From Pseudomonas sp. UBA4617 (lineage in GTDB: Bacteria; Pseudomonadota; Gammaproteobacteria; Pseudomonadales; Pseudomonadaceae): 64,000 nt of DNA. A model generated the notes under the pieces. That model saw only the letters and a program-made list of their open reading frames with translations. It had not been told where the DNA came from and ran no database searches. Location of the stretch: NCBI RefSeq assembly GCF_002386445.1, contig NZ_DGIR01000024.1, forward strand, positions 1 to 64,000, in the 5' to 3' direction. A program made the translations under genes and the position numbers. Below are positions 1-8,656 of the stretch, piece by piece (within the stretch, counting starts at the first letter, position 1; each line of letters begins with the position of its first letter).

Positions 1-17
1 CTGTGCTGGGTGGCCAT
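1..17 (-). CDS. Possible start of cytochrome c oxidase subunit III, cut by the window edge
   Basis: An ATG on the minus strand at 17 opens a frame of five codons (M-A-T-Q-H) that runs off the window. The gene expected after ctaG in this type of oxidase operon is subunit III (coxC/ctaE), and the start lies 21 bases beyond the ctaG stop. Five codons cannot identify a protein, so the call rests on position alone. Confidence 0.35.
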
Positions 18-37
18 GATCGGTATCCGGGTACGTA

Positions 38-619
38 TCAGGGTGCCGAGCGCGCGGTGGCCGGCGGGGTCGCCGTGGCCAGCTGCGCCGACAGCGCGTC
101 GTTCTTGTAGAACGTGTAGGACAGGGTGATGGTCTTGATGTTGGCCGGCAGGTCCGGGTCGACGATGAAACGCACCGGCATGTCGCGTTTCTCGCCCGCC
201 ACCAGGGTCTGCGCGGTGAAGCAGAAGCATTCGGTCTTGCTGAAGTAACCCGAGGCCTTGGCCGGCGCCACCGATGGCACGGCGCTGCCCACCAGCGCGC
301 GGTCGCTGTCGTTGCGCGCGTAGTACAGCGCTTCGTTGAGCTCGCCGGGCACCACGTCCATGGTCAGCTGTTCGGGGTGGAAGGCCCACGGCAGCTTGGA
401 GTTCACGCCGCCATCGAACTGCACCCGCACGGTGCGCTTGGCCGCGCCGGGCGCGCCGACGGCCGCCGCACCGGGGCCACGCTCCAGCCGCACCCCGAAC
501 ACCTTTTCGCAGGCAATGCGGTACAGCGGCACCAGCGAGAAGGTGAGCACGAACACCGCCACCGCCACCGCGATCAGGCGCGGCAGCCCGGCATGCGGTG
601 CGGGGCGGGTTTCGCTCAT
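38..619 (-). CDS. ctaG: Cytochrome c oxidase assembly protein CtaG/Cox11
   Basis: This 193-residue protein delivers copper to the CuB site of cytochrome c oxidase subunit I. It has one N-terminal membrane segment (about residues 13-33) and a periplasmic beta domain with the copper-binding C-F-C-F motif at residues 131-134, as in Cox11. The frame is open further upstream, but the ATG at 619 overlaps the stop of the small upstream gene (ATGA), gives the usual Cox11 N-terminus and is the better start. It follows coxB, ctaD and a small single-span protein gene on the same strand, the normal order in an aa3 oxidase operon. Sequence character is Xanthomonadaceae-like. Confidence 0.93.
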   Translation of the reverse strand: MSETRPAPHAGLPRLIAVAVAVFVLTFSLVPLYRIACEKVFGVRLERGPGAAAVGAPGAAKRTVRVQFDGGVNSKLPWAFHPEQLTMDVVPGELNEALYYARNDSDRALVGSAVPSVAPAKASGYFSKTECFCFTAQTLVAGEKRDMPVRFIVDPDLPANIKTITLSYTFYKNDALSAQLATATPPATARSAP

Positions 620-744
620 CGCCCCAGCACCCCGCTCAGGATGAAGCCGACATAGACCAGGATCGCCACCGCACCCACCCACAGCGCGGTACGGCGGGCG
701 CGTTGGCGGCGGGCAGCCAGATCCTGTTGGTGCACGTCATGCAT
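616..744 (-). CDS. Small single-span protein of the cytochrome oxidase operon
   Basis: A 42-codon frame fills the gap between ctaD and ctaG. It starts with ATG at 744, eight bases after the ctaD stop, and its TGA overlaps the ctaG start (ATGA). The product has a basic N-terminal stretch (about residues 12-18, R-R-Q-R-A-R-R) followed by one hydrophobic segment (about 20-40). Small membrane proteins are known at this place in many cox operons, often annotated as oxidase small assembly protein. Tight coupling on both sides and the membrane segment support a real gene; its function is inferred from position only. Confidence 0.7.
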   Translation of the reverse strand: MHDVHQQDLAARRQRARRTALWVGAVAILVYVGFILSGVLGR

Positions 745-752
745 GGCGGACC

Positions 753-2369
753 TCAGTGGGTGATGTCGTCATGGGCCAGATCGCCCGGGCGGATGGTCGG
801 CGGCACGGTGAAGGTATGCGCCGGTGCCGGTGACGGCACCGTCCATTCCAGCCCGCGTGCGCCTTCCCACGAACGGTCAGCGGCCTTTTCGCCGTTGCGC
901 AGCGAGGCGATCAGGATCGCGGCCATCATGAACGGGGTGACGAACATGCCGAATGCGCCAATGGAGCTGATCAGGTTCCAGTCGGCGAAGGCCACGCTGT
1001 AATCGGGAATGCGGCGCGGCATGCCGGCCAGGCCCAGGAAGTGCTGCGGGAAGAACAGCAGGTTCACGAAGAGGATGGACCACCAGAAGTGCACCTTGGC
1101 CCAGAACTCGCTGTACATGCGCCCGGTCCACTTCGGCCACCAGTAGTACACCGCGCCGATCAGCGCGAACACCGCGCCGGTCACCAGCACGTAGTGGAAG
1201 TGCGCCACCACGAAGTAGGTGTCGTGGTACTGGAAGTCGGCCACCACGATGGCCAGCATCAGGCCGGAGAAGCCGCCGATGGTGAACAGGATCACGAAGG
1301 CCACCGCCCACAGCATGGGCGCTTCGAAGGTAAGCGAACCGCGCCACATGGTGCTCACCCAGTTGAACACCTTCACCCCGGTGGGGATGGAGATCAGCAT
1401 GGTGGCGAACATGAAGTAGATTTCGCCGCCCAGCGGCATGCCCACGGTGAACATGTGGTGGGCCCAGACGATGAAGGACAGGAAGGCGATCGCGGCGATC
1501 GCGTAGACCATGGCCTGGTACCCGAACAGCGGCTTGCGGCTGAAGGTGGGGATGATTTCACTGACCACGCCGAATGCCGGCAGGATCATGATGTACACCT
1601 CCGGGTGGCCGAAGAACCAGAAGATGTGCTGGAACATCACCGGATCGCCGCCGCCGGCCGCGTTGAAGAAGCTGGTGCCGAAGAACTTGTCGGTGAGCAG
1701 CATGGTCACCGCACCGGCCAGCACCGGCATCACCGCGATCAGCAGGAAGGCGGTGATCAGCCAGGACCAGCAGAAGATCGGCATCTTCAGCAGGTCGATG
1801 CCGGGCGCGCGCATGTTGAGCACGGTGGCGATGATGTTGATCGCGCCCATGATCGAACTGATGCCGGCCACGTGGATCGCGAACACGGTGAACGCCACGT
1901 TGTAGCCGCCCTGCAGCGACAGCGGCGGGTACAGGGTCCAGCCGCCGGCCGGCGCGCCGCCGGGCAGCAGGAAGGTGAGCAGCAGCAGGCTGAAGGCCAC
2001 CGGCAGCAGCCAGAACGACCAGTTGTTCATGCGCGGCAGCGCCATGTCCGGCGCGCCGACCTGCAGCGGGATCATCCAGTTGGCCAGGCCGACGAAGGCC
2101 GGCATGACGCCACCGAAGATCATCACCAGCGCATGCACGGTGGTGAGCTGGTTGAAGGTTTCCGGCTTCACGAACTGCAGGCCCGGCTGCATCAGCTCGG
2201 CGCGGATGATCACGCTCATCGCTGCGCCGATGATGAACATGATGAAGCTGAAGAGCAGGTAGAGCGTGCCGATGTCCTTGTGGTTGGTCGAGAAGAACCA
2301 ACGTTCGAAGAACGACTGCTGATGCCCGTGATGCCCGTCGTGATCCACTGCGGAATGCGCCATCGCCAC
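753..2369 (-). CDS. ctaD: Cytochrome c oxidase subunit I (aa3 type)
   Basis: The catalytic subunit of the aa3-type terminal oxidase, which reduces O2 and pumps protons. At 538 residues it has normal length. Visible landmarks are F-F-S-T-N-H-K-D near the N-terminus, the low-spin heme histidine region (V-H-A-L-V-M-I-F-G-G), the H-P-E-V-Y motif that carries the CuB histidine and the cross-linked tyrosine, the CuB histidine pair in W-A-H-H-M-F-T-V-G, and the heme a/a3 ligand region H-D-T-Y-F-V-V-A-H-F-H-Y. About twelve hydrophobic segments follow. It lies between coxB (upstream) and the assembly genes. A second ATG two codons in (2363) could also be the start. Confidence 0.97.
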   Translation of the reverse strand: MAMAHSAVDHDGHHGHQQSFFERWFFSTNHKDIGTLYLLFSFIMFIIGAAMSVIIRAELMQPGLQFVKPETFNQLTTVHALVMIFGGVMPAFVGLANWMIPLQVGAPDMALPRMNNWSFWLLPVAFSLLLLTFLLPGGAPAGGWTLYPPLSLQGGYNVAFTVFAIHVAGISSIMGAINIIATVLNMRAPGIDLLKMPIFCWSWLITAFLLIAVMPVLAGAVTMLLTDKFFGTSFFNAAGGGDPVMFQHIFWFFGHPEVYIMILPAFGVVSEIIPTFSRKPLFGYQAMVYAIAAIAFLSFIVWAHHMFTVGMPLGGEIYFMFATMLISIPTGVKVFNWVSTMWRGSLTFEAPMLWAVAFVILFTIGGFSGLMLAIVVADFQYHDTYFVVAHFHYVLVTGAVFALIGAVYYWWPKWTGRMYSEFWAKVHFWWSILFVNLLFFPQHFLGLAGMPRRIPDYSVAFADWNLISSIGAFGMFVTPFMMAAILIASLRNGEKAADRSWEGARGLEWTVPSPAPAHTFTVPPTIRPGDLAHDDITH

Positions 2370-2422
2370 ACCACCTCGTTGGTTCGGTTTCAGCGCGCGC
2401 CGTGCGGCACGCGCGGTTCGTA

Positions 2423-3364
2423 TCAGGCGTTTTCAGGCGCGGGTGCAGCTGCGGGTGCAGCCTCGGGTGCGGGCGCCGCCGGGTCTGGCGGTGCAGGCGT
2501 GGCTTCCGGTGCGGCCGGTGCCGGCGCCGGATCGGGCGCCTTGGGCCGCTTGGCGGCCAGCCACTTCTGGAAATCTTCCTTGGACACCGCTTCCACCACG
2601 ATGGGCATGAAGCCATGGTCCTTGCCGCACAGCTCGGCGCACTGGCCGCGGTACACGCCGACCTTCTCGATGTTGGTCCAGGCTTCGTTGACGAAACCGG
2701 GAATGGCATCCTGCTTCCAGCCCAGCGCCGGCACCCACCAGGCGTGGATCACGTCATCGGAGGTGATGACGAAGCGCACCTTGGTGTCGACCGGCAACAC
2801 CAGGCGGTTGTCCACGTCGAGCAGGTAATGCGGGTGGCTGTCGCGGTCGGGCACCTTGCCGCTCTGCCGGACCCGGTCCGATTCGCGGTCCAGGCGGCTG
2901 GTGAAGGTGACCTCTTCGCCCAGGTATTCGTACTTCCACATCCACTGGTAGCCGGTGACCTTGACGGTCATTTCGGCATCGCGGGTGTCGTAGAACTTGA
3001 TCAGGTTGGCCGTGGCCGGCCACGCCATCACCACCAGGATGATCACTGGTATGACGGTCCAGACGATCTCGGCCTTGGTGTTGTGGCTGAAGGTGGCGGC
3101 TACCGCCCCCTTGGATTTGCGGAACTTGAAGATGGCATAGAACATCGCGCCGAACACCAGCACGCCGATGACCGTACACACCCACAGCGAGAACATGTTG
3201 GATTCCCAGGCCAACCGCGAGCTCTGGGTGACCCCCTTGCCCATGTTCAGCTGCCACGGAACCGGGTCGGCCGATTGGGCCCACGCCAGTGCCGGCGCCA
3301 TCAGCGCTGCTCCACACCCCACTGCCTTTGCGAACTGCGTGCCCCACTTTCTGCGTTGCTTCAT
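2423..3364 (-). CDS. coxB: Cytochrome c oxidase subunit II
   Basis: Subunit II accepts electrons from cytochrome c at its CuA centre and passes them to subunit I. The 313-residue product has a signal sequence ending near A-W-A-Q (residue 30), two membrane helices (about 55-80 and 100-120), and a periplasmic cupredoxin domain with the CuA ligands H207, C242, E244, C246, H250 and M253. The last 40 residues are Pro/Ala-rich, a low-complexity tail with no clear function. No C-terminal cytochrome c domain is present, so this is the plain subunit II form. It is the first gene of the coxB-ctaD-ctaG operon. Confidence 0.96.
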   Translation of the reverse strand: MKQRRKWGTQFAKAVGCGAALMAPALAWAQSADPVPWQLNMGKGVTQSSRLAWESNMFSLWVCTVIGVLVFGAMFYAIFKFRKSKGAVAATFSHNTKAEIVWTVIPVIILVVMAWPATANLIKFYDTRDAEMTVKVTGYQWMWKYEYLGEEVTFTSRLDRESDRVRQSGKVPDRDSHPHYLLDVDNRLVLPVDTKVRFVITSDDVIHAWWVPALGWKQDAIPGFVNEAWTNIEKVGVYRGQCAELCGKDHGFMPIVVEAVSKEDFQKWLAAKRPKAPDPAPAPAAPEATPAPPDPAAPAPEAAPAAAPAPENA

Positions 3365-3806
3365 TGCCTAGACCCTTAGCGTCGTCGGTTGCAGCCATCG
3401 CTGGCCACTAGCAAGCCTTCTGGTTCTCTTCCCGCCGACGATCAGCCCCCACCCCATGGGGGTATGCACTGAACACCGGCGGTCGACCGGGTGCGGGTTC
3501 ATCTCCGCAAACTCCGTTCTTTCGAGCGCCCGTGGGGGACGCGTTTTCCTGCCGCAGGAAACGTCTCGATGGTAGCCCTGATCTCGCGCGAGCGGCAAGG
3601 GTCCATTCACAGGTTTGGGAATGGTGCAATACAGCATAAGCATCGGCGACGGTTTTGACGAAATCGGCACAGTTTTTAACGACACTGCTGGATCCGCCGA
3701 ATCCCCCTGTATGAAAGGCTATGAACGCGATCCGCGGCGCAGCTCCGATTGCTTTCACGGATGAAAAAGCGATTAAAATGGTCAAGTTTTCCACGAGCCA
3801 ACCGGC
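3365..3806. other. Divergent intergenic region between coxB and putA
   Basis: About 440 bases without a convincing gene. It must hold the promoters of the oxidase operon (leftward) and of putA (rightward). An AT-rich stretch near 3760-3790 ending in TAAAAT just upstream of the putA start may be a -10 region, but no good -35 partner was found. Short frames here, on both strands, lack a plausible start or composition. Confidence 0.5.
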
Positions 3807-6800
3807 ATGACCGCACCTTCCGCGCTTCCCCCTGCCCCGGCCCCGTCCGGCGCCTCCCGCCCGCCGCTGCTGTCCCCCGAGCTGCCGGGTGTTCCCAATG
3901 CGTTCCGCCAGGCCATCACCGATGCCTGGATGAAGGACGAGGCCAGCCACGTGCGCGAGCTGCTGGCGCAGGCGCGCCTGCCCGCCGACGAACAGGCCAC
4001 GGTGCAGGCCACTGCCGCCGACCTGGTCAAGCGCGTGCGCGTGCGTGCCAAGGACCAGGGCGCGATCGAAGCCTTCATGCGCCAGTACGACCTGGGCAGC
4101 GAGGAAGGCGTGCTGCTGATGTGCGTGGCCGAAGCGCTGCTGCGCATTCCGGACCAGGACACCGCCGACAAGCTGATCCGCGACAAGCTCGGCGAAGCGG
4201 ACTGGAAGAAGCACCTGGGCGGCAGCGATTCGGTGCTGGTCAACGCCTCCACCTGGGGCCTGATGCTCACCGGCCACATCGTGCAGATCAACGACTCCAC
4301 CCGCGCCGACGTGCCGGGCGCGTTCGCGCGCCTGATGGGCCGCGTGGGTGAGCCGGTGATCCGCCTGGCCGTGCGCCAGGCGATGAAGATCATGGGCCAC
4401 CAGTTCGTCATGGGCCGCACCATCGACGAAGCGCTGTCGCGCTCGCACAAGGGCGACAACGCCAGCTACCGCTATTCGTTCGACATGCTCGGCGAAGGCG
4501 CGCTGACCATGAAGGACGCCAAGCGTTACCTGGAAGACTACCGCCGCGCGATCCACTCCATCGGTGGCGACCACAAGGCCCGTGGCGGCCGCCCGGAGGG
4601 CGACGTCAATTCGGCCCCGGGCATTTCCATCAAGCTGTCGGCGCTGTACCCGCGCTACGAGCACGCCAAGCGCGCGCGCGTGATGGCCGACCTGGTCCCG
4701 GGCGTGCTGGAACTGGCGCAGCTGGCCAAGTCGTACGGCATCGGCTGCACGGTGGATGCCGAGGAAACCGACCGCCTGGAACTGTCGCTGGACATCATCG
4801 AAGCGGTGGTGAGCGATGCCTCGCTGGCCGGCTGGGAAGGCTTCGGCGTGGTGGTGCAGGCGTACCAGAAGCGCACCCCGTACACGATCGACTACCTGGC
4901 CGACCTGGCTCGCCGCATTGGTCGCCGCCTGCAGGTGCGCCTGGTCAAGGGCGCGTACTGGGATGCGGAAATCAAGCGCGCCCAGATCGACGGCCTGCCG
5001 GCCTACCCGGTGTTCACCCGCAAGCAGAACACCGACGTGTCCTACCTGGCCTGCGCCAAGCGTCTGTTCACCCATGCCGATGCGATCTACCCGATGTTCG
5101 CCACGCACAACGCGCACACCATCGCTGCGGTGCAGGCGATCGCGCAGGGTGGCCAGTACGAGCACCAGAAGCTGCACGGCATGGGCGATGACCTGTATGC
5201 CGAAGTGGTGCCGGCCAACCGCCTGAACGTGCCGTGCCGCGTGTACGCACCGGTGGGTTCGCACGAAGACCTGCTGCCGTACCTGGTGCGCCGCCTGCTC
5301 GAGAACGGCGCCAACTCCAGCTTCGTCAACCGCATCACCGACGACGCGGTGGCCATCGACGACCTGATCCGCGATCCGGTCGAAGCCGTGGCCTCGTTTG
5401 AATCCATTCCGCACCCGAAAATCCCGCTGCCGGTTGACCTGCTGCGCAGCCAGAACCACGACAGGAAGAACTCCATGGGCGTCAATCTCGCCAACGACAA
5501 CGATTTGCGCGCCCTGGCCGAGCAGCTCAACGCGGCCGTGAAGCCGTGGCAGGCCGCCCCGCTGGTGCCGGGTGCACAGCCCACCGGCGCACTGTTGAAC
5601 GTGGTCAACCCGGCCGATACGCGCCAGGTGGTGGGCCAGTGGCAGCCGGCCGACAGCGCCACCGTGGAAAAGGCCCTGGCCAACGCCGTGGCCGCACAGC
5701 CGCAGTGGAACCGCACCCCGGCCGCCAGCCGTGCGGCAATCCTCGAGCACGCCGCCGACCAGCTGGAAGCACGCCTGCCCGAATTCATGGCGCTGTGCGT
5801 CAAGGAAGCCGGCAAGAGCCTGCCCGACGGCATCGCCGAAGTGCGCGAAGCGGTGGACTTCCTGCGTTACTACGCCAAGCAGGCGCGCGAGCAGTTCGGC
5901 CACGCCGAGAAGCTGCCCAGCCCGACCGGTGAATCCAACGAACTGCAGCTGCACGGCCGCGGCGTGTTCGTGTGCATCAGCCCGTGGAACTTCCCGCTGG
6001 CGATCTTCCTGGGCCAGGTTGCCGCCGCGCTTGCCGCCGGTAACAGCGTGATCGCCAAGCCGGCCGAACAGACCAACCTGATCGGCTACTACGCGGTGAA
6101 GCTGCTGCTGGATGCCGGCGTGCCCGAAGGCGTGGTGCAGTTCCTGCCCGGCGACGGCGCCACCGTGGGTGCCGCGCTCACCGCCGACCCGCGCGTGGCC
6201 GGCGTGGCCTTCACCGGTTCGACCGACACCGCGCGTGCGATCAACCGTGCGATGGCTGCCCGCGATGCCGCAATCGGCGTGCTGATCGCCGAAACCGGCG
6301 GCCAGAACGCCTTCATCGCCGATTCCTCGGCGCTGCCGGAACAGCTGGTCAAGGATGCAATCGGTTCGGCGTTCACCTCGGCCGGCCAGCGCTGCTCGGC
6401 CGCGCGCGTGCTGTTCGTGCAGGACGACATCGCCGACAAGGTGATGACGATGCTGGCCGGTGCGATGGCCGAACTGAAGATCGGCGACCCGGGCCTGCTG
6501 TCGACCGACGTCGGCCCGGTGATCGATGCCGATGCGCTGCAGATCCTGCAGGAACACGCGGTACGCATGGAGAAGGAAGCGCGCCTGATCGCCGCTGCCG
6601 AGCTCAGCGAAGCCGCCGCGCACGGCACCTTCTTCGCCCCGCGTGCGTATGAGCTGAAGAACCTGGACCAGCTGCACAAGGAAATCTTCGGGCCGGTGCT
6701 GCACGTGATCCGCTGGAAGGGCGACCAGCTCGATGCGGTGATCGACCAGATCAACGCCACCGGCTATGGCCTCACCCTGGGCGTGCATTCGCGCATCGAC

Positions 6801-7031
6801 GAAACCGTGGACCGCATTTCCTCGCGGGTGAACGTGGGCAACGTGTACGTCAACCGCAACCAGATTGGTGCGGTGGTGGGCGTGCAGCCGTTCGGCGGCC
6901 AGGGCCTGTCCGGCACCGGTCCGAAGGCCGGCGGCCCGCACTACCTGCTGCGTTTTGCCACCGAAAAGACCGTCACCGTGAACACCACGGCGGCCGGCGG
7001 CAATGCCTCGCTGCTGACCCTGGGCGATTGA
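3807..7031 (+). CDS. putA: Bifunctional proline dehydrogenase / L-glutamate gamma-semialdehyde dehydrogenase
   Basis: PutA oxidises proline to glutamate in two steps: an FAD-dependent proline dehydrogenase domain (about residues 190-480, with the barrel motif L-V-K-G-A-Y-W-D) and an NAD-dependent aldehyde dehydrogenase domain (about 570-1050). The aldehyde dehydrogenase part shows the E-T-G-G-Q-N segment and the catalytic Cys863 in G-Q-R-C-S-A-A-R. The 1074-residue length and the absence of an N-terminal ribbon-helix-helix domain mark this as the bifunctional, non-DNA-binding form; Pseudomonas PutA is usually about 1300 residues and trifunctional. This agrees with a Xanthomonadaceae origin. 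Transcribed alone, with a strong terminator after it. Confidence 0.97.
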   Translation: MTAPSALPPAPAPSGASRPPLLSPELPGVPNAFRQAITDAWMKDEASHVRELLAQARLPADEQATVQATAADLVKRVRVRAKDQGAIEAFMRQYDLGSEEGVLLMCVAEALLRIPDQDTADKLIRDKLGEADWKKHLGGSDSVLVNASTWGLMLTGHIVQINDSTRADVPGAFARLMGRVGEPVIRLAVRQAMKIMGHQFVMGRTIDEALSRSHKGDNASYRYSFDMLGEGALTMKDAKRYLEDYRRAIHSIGGDHKARGGRPEGDVNSAPGISIKLSALYPRYEHAKRARVMADLVPGVLELAQLAKSYGIGCTVDAEETDRLELSLDIIEAVVSDASLAGWEGFGVVVQAYQKRTPYTIDYLADLARRIGRRLQVRLVKGAYWDAEIKRAQIDGLPAYPVFTRKQNTDVSYLACAKRLFTHADAIYPMFATHNAHTIAAVQAIAQGGQYEHQKLHGMGDDLYAEVVPANRLNVPCRVYAPVGSHEDLLPYLVRRLLENGANSSFVNRITDDAVAIDDLIRDPVEAVASFESIPHPKIPLPVDLLRSQNHDRKNSMGVNLANDNDLRALAEQLNAAVKPWQAAPLVPGAQPTGALLNVVNPADTRQVVGQWQPADSATVEKALANAVAAQPQWNRTPAASRAAILEHAADQLEARLPEFMALCVKEAGKSLPDGIAEVREAVDFLRYYAKQAREQFGHAEKLPSPTGESNELQLHGRGVFVCISPWNFPLAIFLGQVAAALAAGNSVIAKPAEQTNLIGYYAVKLLLDAGVPEGVVQFLPGDGATVGAALTADPRVAGVAFTGSTDTARAINRAMAARDAAIGVLIAETGGQNAFIADSSALPEQLVKDAIGSAFTSAGQRCSAARVLFVQDDIADKVMTMLAGAMAELKIGDPGLLSTDVGPVIDADALQILQEHAVRMEKEARLIAAAELSEAAAHGTFFAPRAYELKNLDQLHKEIFGPVLHVIRWKGDQLDAVIDQINATGYGLTLGVHSRIDETVDRISSRVNVGNVYVNRNQIGAVVGVQPFGGQGLSGTGPKAGGPHYLLRFATEKTVTVNTTAAGGNASLLTLGD

Positions 7032-7054
7032 TCGGCGTTGTAATGGTTTGAACG

Positions 7055-7082
7055 AAAAACCCCGCGAAAGCGGGGTTTTTTG
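7055..7082 (+). terminator. Rho-independent terminator after putA
   Basis: A CCCCG stem closing on CGGGG around CGAAAG is followed by a T-run, 24 bases after the putA stop. The A-run on the left side means it could also end transcription of the convergent gene at 7101-7748. Confidence 0.9.
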
Positions 7083-7100
7083 TGGGTGATGCCGGCGCCG

Positions 7101-7748
7101 TCACTCGGCGTGGATCGCCTCGATTTCATCGCGCAGGAGCAGTTCTTCGCCCATGTAGCGCTCGAACTTGATGCGGCCGAACCCCGGTGCGTACCAGGCT
7201 TCCATGCGGTTGTCTTCGAAGGTCGCGGTGAGGTGGCAGGTGTCCTTGAAGGTGCGCGGCTGGTCGTCGACCGTGGCCTCCACGTCTTCGAAGCCGACGA
7301 AGGTGTAGTCGTTGAAGCCGTCGTAGTCGACCGGCTCGACCGTTTCTTCCACGTGGTGGGTGCGTTCGCCGCTGCCGTTGACCACGAAGCGCTCGCCCGG
7401 CTTGGCGCTTTGCGGGAAGGTCGGCGCGGGCTTGAAGGTATCGGTCATCACCGGCCGGGAAGCGTCGCCGCCCCAGGCAGAGATCCCGTAGCGGTCCTGG
7501 CCCAGCAGCTGGCGGCCGCTGGCATCGTAGTAGGCGGCCGTGCCGACGCCACCGCCGGCGCTGTGCACCTTGATCGCGTCGTGGCCGTTGAAGGTGGCCT
7601 TTTCGATGGTCAGCGTTTCATCGCCGGTGGAGAAGCGCAGGCCCGGGGTGAGGGTGAAGCAGGTGGCGAAATCGGCGGCGGCGAAGGCCGGCGCGGCCAG
7701 CGCGGAGAGGGCGAAGGCCAAGGTGGAACGAAGCAGAACGGGCGACAT
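7101..7748 (-). CDS. Exported protein of unknown function
   Basis: A 215-residue protein with a clear Sec signal peptide (cleavage after A-P-A-F-A-A, about residue 24). The mature part has no domain I can name; it is acidic, rich in beta-type segments, and has two cysteines (in A-T-C-F near the mature N-terminus and K-D-T-C-H near residue 170) that could form a disulfide in the periplasm. The body contains repeated G-x-D/T turns and an E-R-T-H-H-V-E-E segment. It diverges from the ThuA-like gene, so the two may share a control region. No function is assigned. Confidence 0.75.
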   Translation of the reverse strand: MSPVLLRSTLAFALSALAAPAFAAADFATCFTLTPGLRFSTGDETLTIEKATFNGHDAIKVHSAGGGVGTAAYYDASGRQLLGQDRYGISAWGGDASRPVMTDTFKPAPTFPQSAKPGERFVVNGSGERTHHVEETVEPVDYDGFNDYTFVGFEDVEATVDDQPRTFKDTCHLTATFEDNRMEAWYAPGFGRIKFERYMGEELLLRDEIEAIHAE

Positions 7749-7852
7749 GTGGTTTCCTTGTCATGGATCGTGAAGCGGTTCCTGCGCCGCAGGCGGCACC
7801 CGGCCGGCTGCGCGCGGACCGGGATTGTACGGGGCTGTGGCATGATCCGGCC

Positions 7853-8581
7853 ATGCGCCCAAATGTCCTGCCGTTGCTGCTGGCGATGTTCCTGTCCACC
7901 GTTCCCGCGGCCATGGCGGCCGCCAACGAGCGCGTACTGGTGTTCACCAGCACCGCCAAGTTCCGCCACGACTCGATTCCCACCGCGGTGAGCACGCTGC
8001 GCCTGCTGGCCGAGCGAGAGCGCATGGCGGTGGACCAGAGCGAGAACGCAGCCGACTTCAACGATGCCAACCTGGCCCGGTACCGGGTGGTGGTGTTCGC
8101 CAACACCACCGGCGATGTGCTCGATGCCGCCCAGCAGCAGGCGATGGAGACCTTCATCCGCGCGGGTGGCGGGTTCATGGGCGTGCATTCGGCCGCCGAC
8201 ACCGAGTACGACTGGCCCTGGTATGGGCAGCTGGTGGGCGCGTATTTCAAGAACCACCCCGAGGGCCTGCAGTTCAGCCGCGTGCAGCCGGAGCGCGGGG
8301 GCAAGCCGCAGGGCACCTCGTGGCCGGTACGCGACGAGCTGTACAACTACCGCAGCAACCCGCGTGGCGCCGTGCAGGTGATCGCCACGGTGGACGAACG
8401 CATGTACCAGGGCGGCACCATGGGCGCCGACCACCCCATTGCGTGGTGCCACCCGTTTGATGGCGGGCGCAGCTGGTACACCGGCCTGGGCCATGACACG
8501 GGCCTGTACCGCAACCGCGATTTCCTGGCCCATCTGCGGCAGGGCCTGCTGTATGCGGCGGGTCGCTCGCCCGAATGTTGA
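7853..8581 (+). CDS. Exported ThuA-like domain protein
   Basis: ThuA-like proteins have a class I glutamine amidotransferase-like fold and are linked to sugar or trehalose use. The 242-residue product starts with a signal peptide (to A-M-A-A-A, about residue 23), then V-L-V-F-T-S-T-A-K-F-R-H-D-S-I, and the typical H-S-A-A-D-T-E-Y-D-W and A-W-C-H-P-F-D-G-G-R-S-W-Y-T stretches. The frame is open upstream to 7763, but the ATG at 7853 gives a proper signal peptide and is chosen. It diverges from the unknown exported gene at 7748. Substrate is unknown. Confidence 0.85.
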   Translation: MRPNVLPLLLAMFLSTVPAAMAAANERVLVFTSTAKFRHDSIPTAVSTLRLLAERERMAVDQSENAADFNDANLARYRVVVFANTTGDVLDAAQQQAMETFIRAGGGFMGVHSAADTEYDWPWYGQLVGAYFKNHPEGLQFSRVQPERGGKPQGTSWPVRDELYNYRSNPRGAVQVIATVDERMYQGGTMGADHPIAWCHPFDGGRSWYTGLGHDTGLYRNRDFLAHLRQGLLYAAGRSPEC

Positions 8582-8600
8582 AACGATAAGACCCAAACGC

Positions 8601-8628
8601 AGAAGGCCCCGCTTTCGCGGGGCCTTCT
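8601..8628. terminator. Bidirectional terminator between the ThuA gene and fadL
   Basis: A twelve-base perfect stem (AGAAGGCCCCGC with its complement) around a TTTC loop lies between two convergent genes and can serve both. Confidence 0.85.
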
Positions 8629-8656
8629 GTCTGTTACGCGGCGCGAACGCCGTGGA

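Noticed and set aside
3408..6941. 1177-residue open frame on the minus strand
   Set aside because: Antisense to putA; high-GC codon bias leaves long open frames on the opposite strand, and the product is rich in H, R, G and A with no domain.
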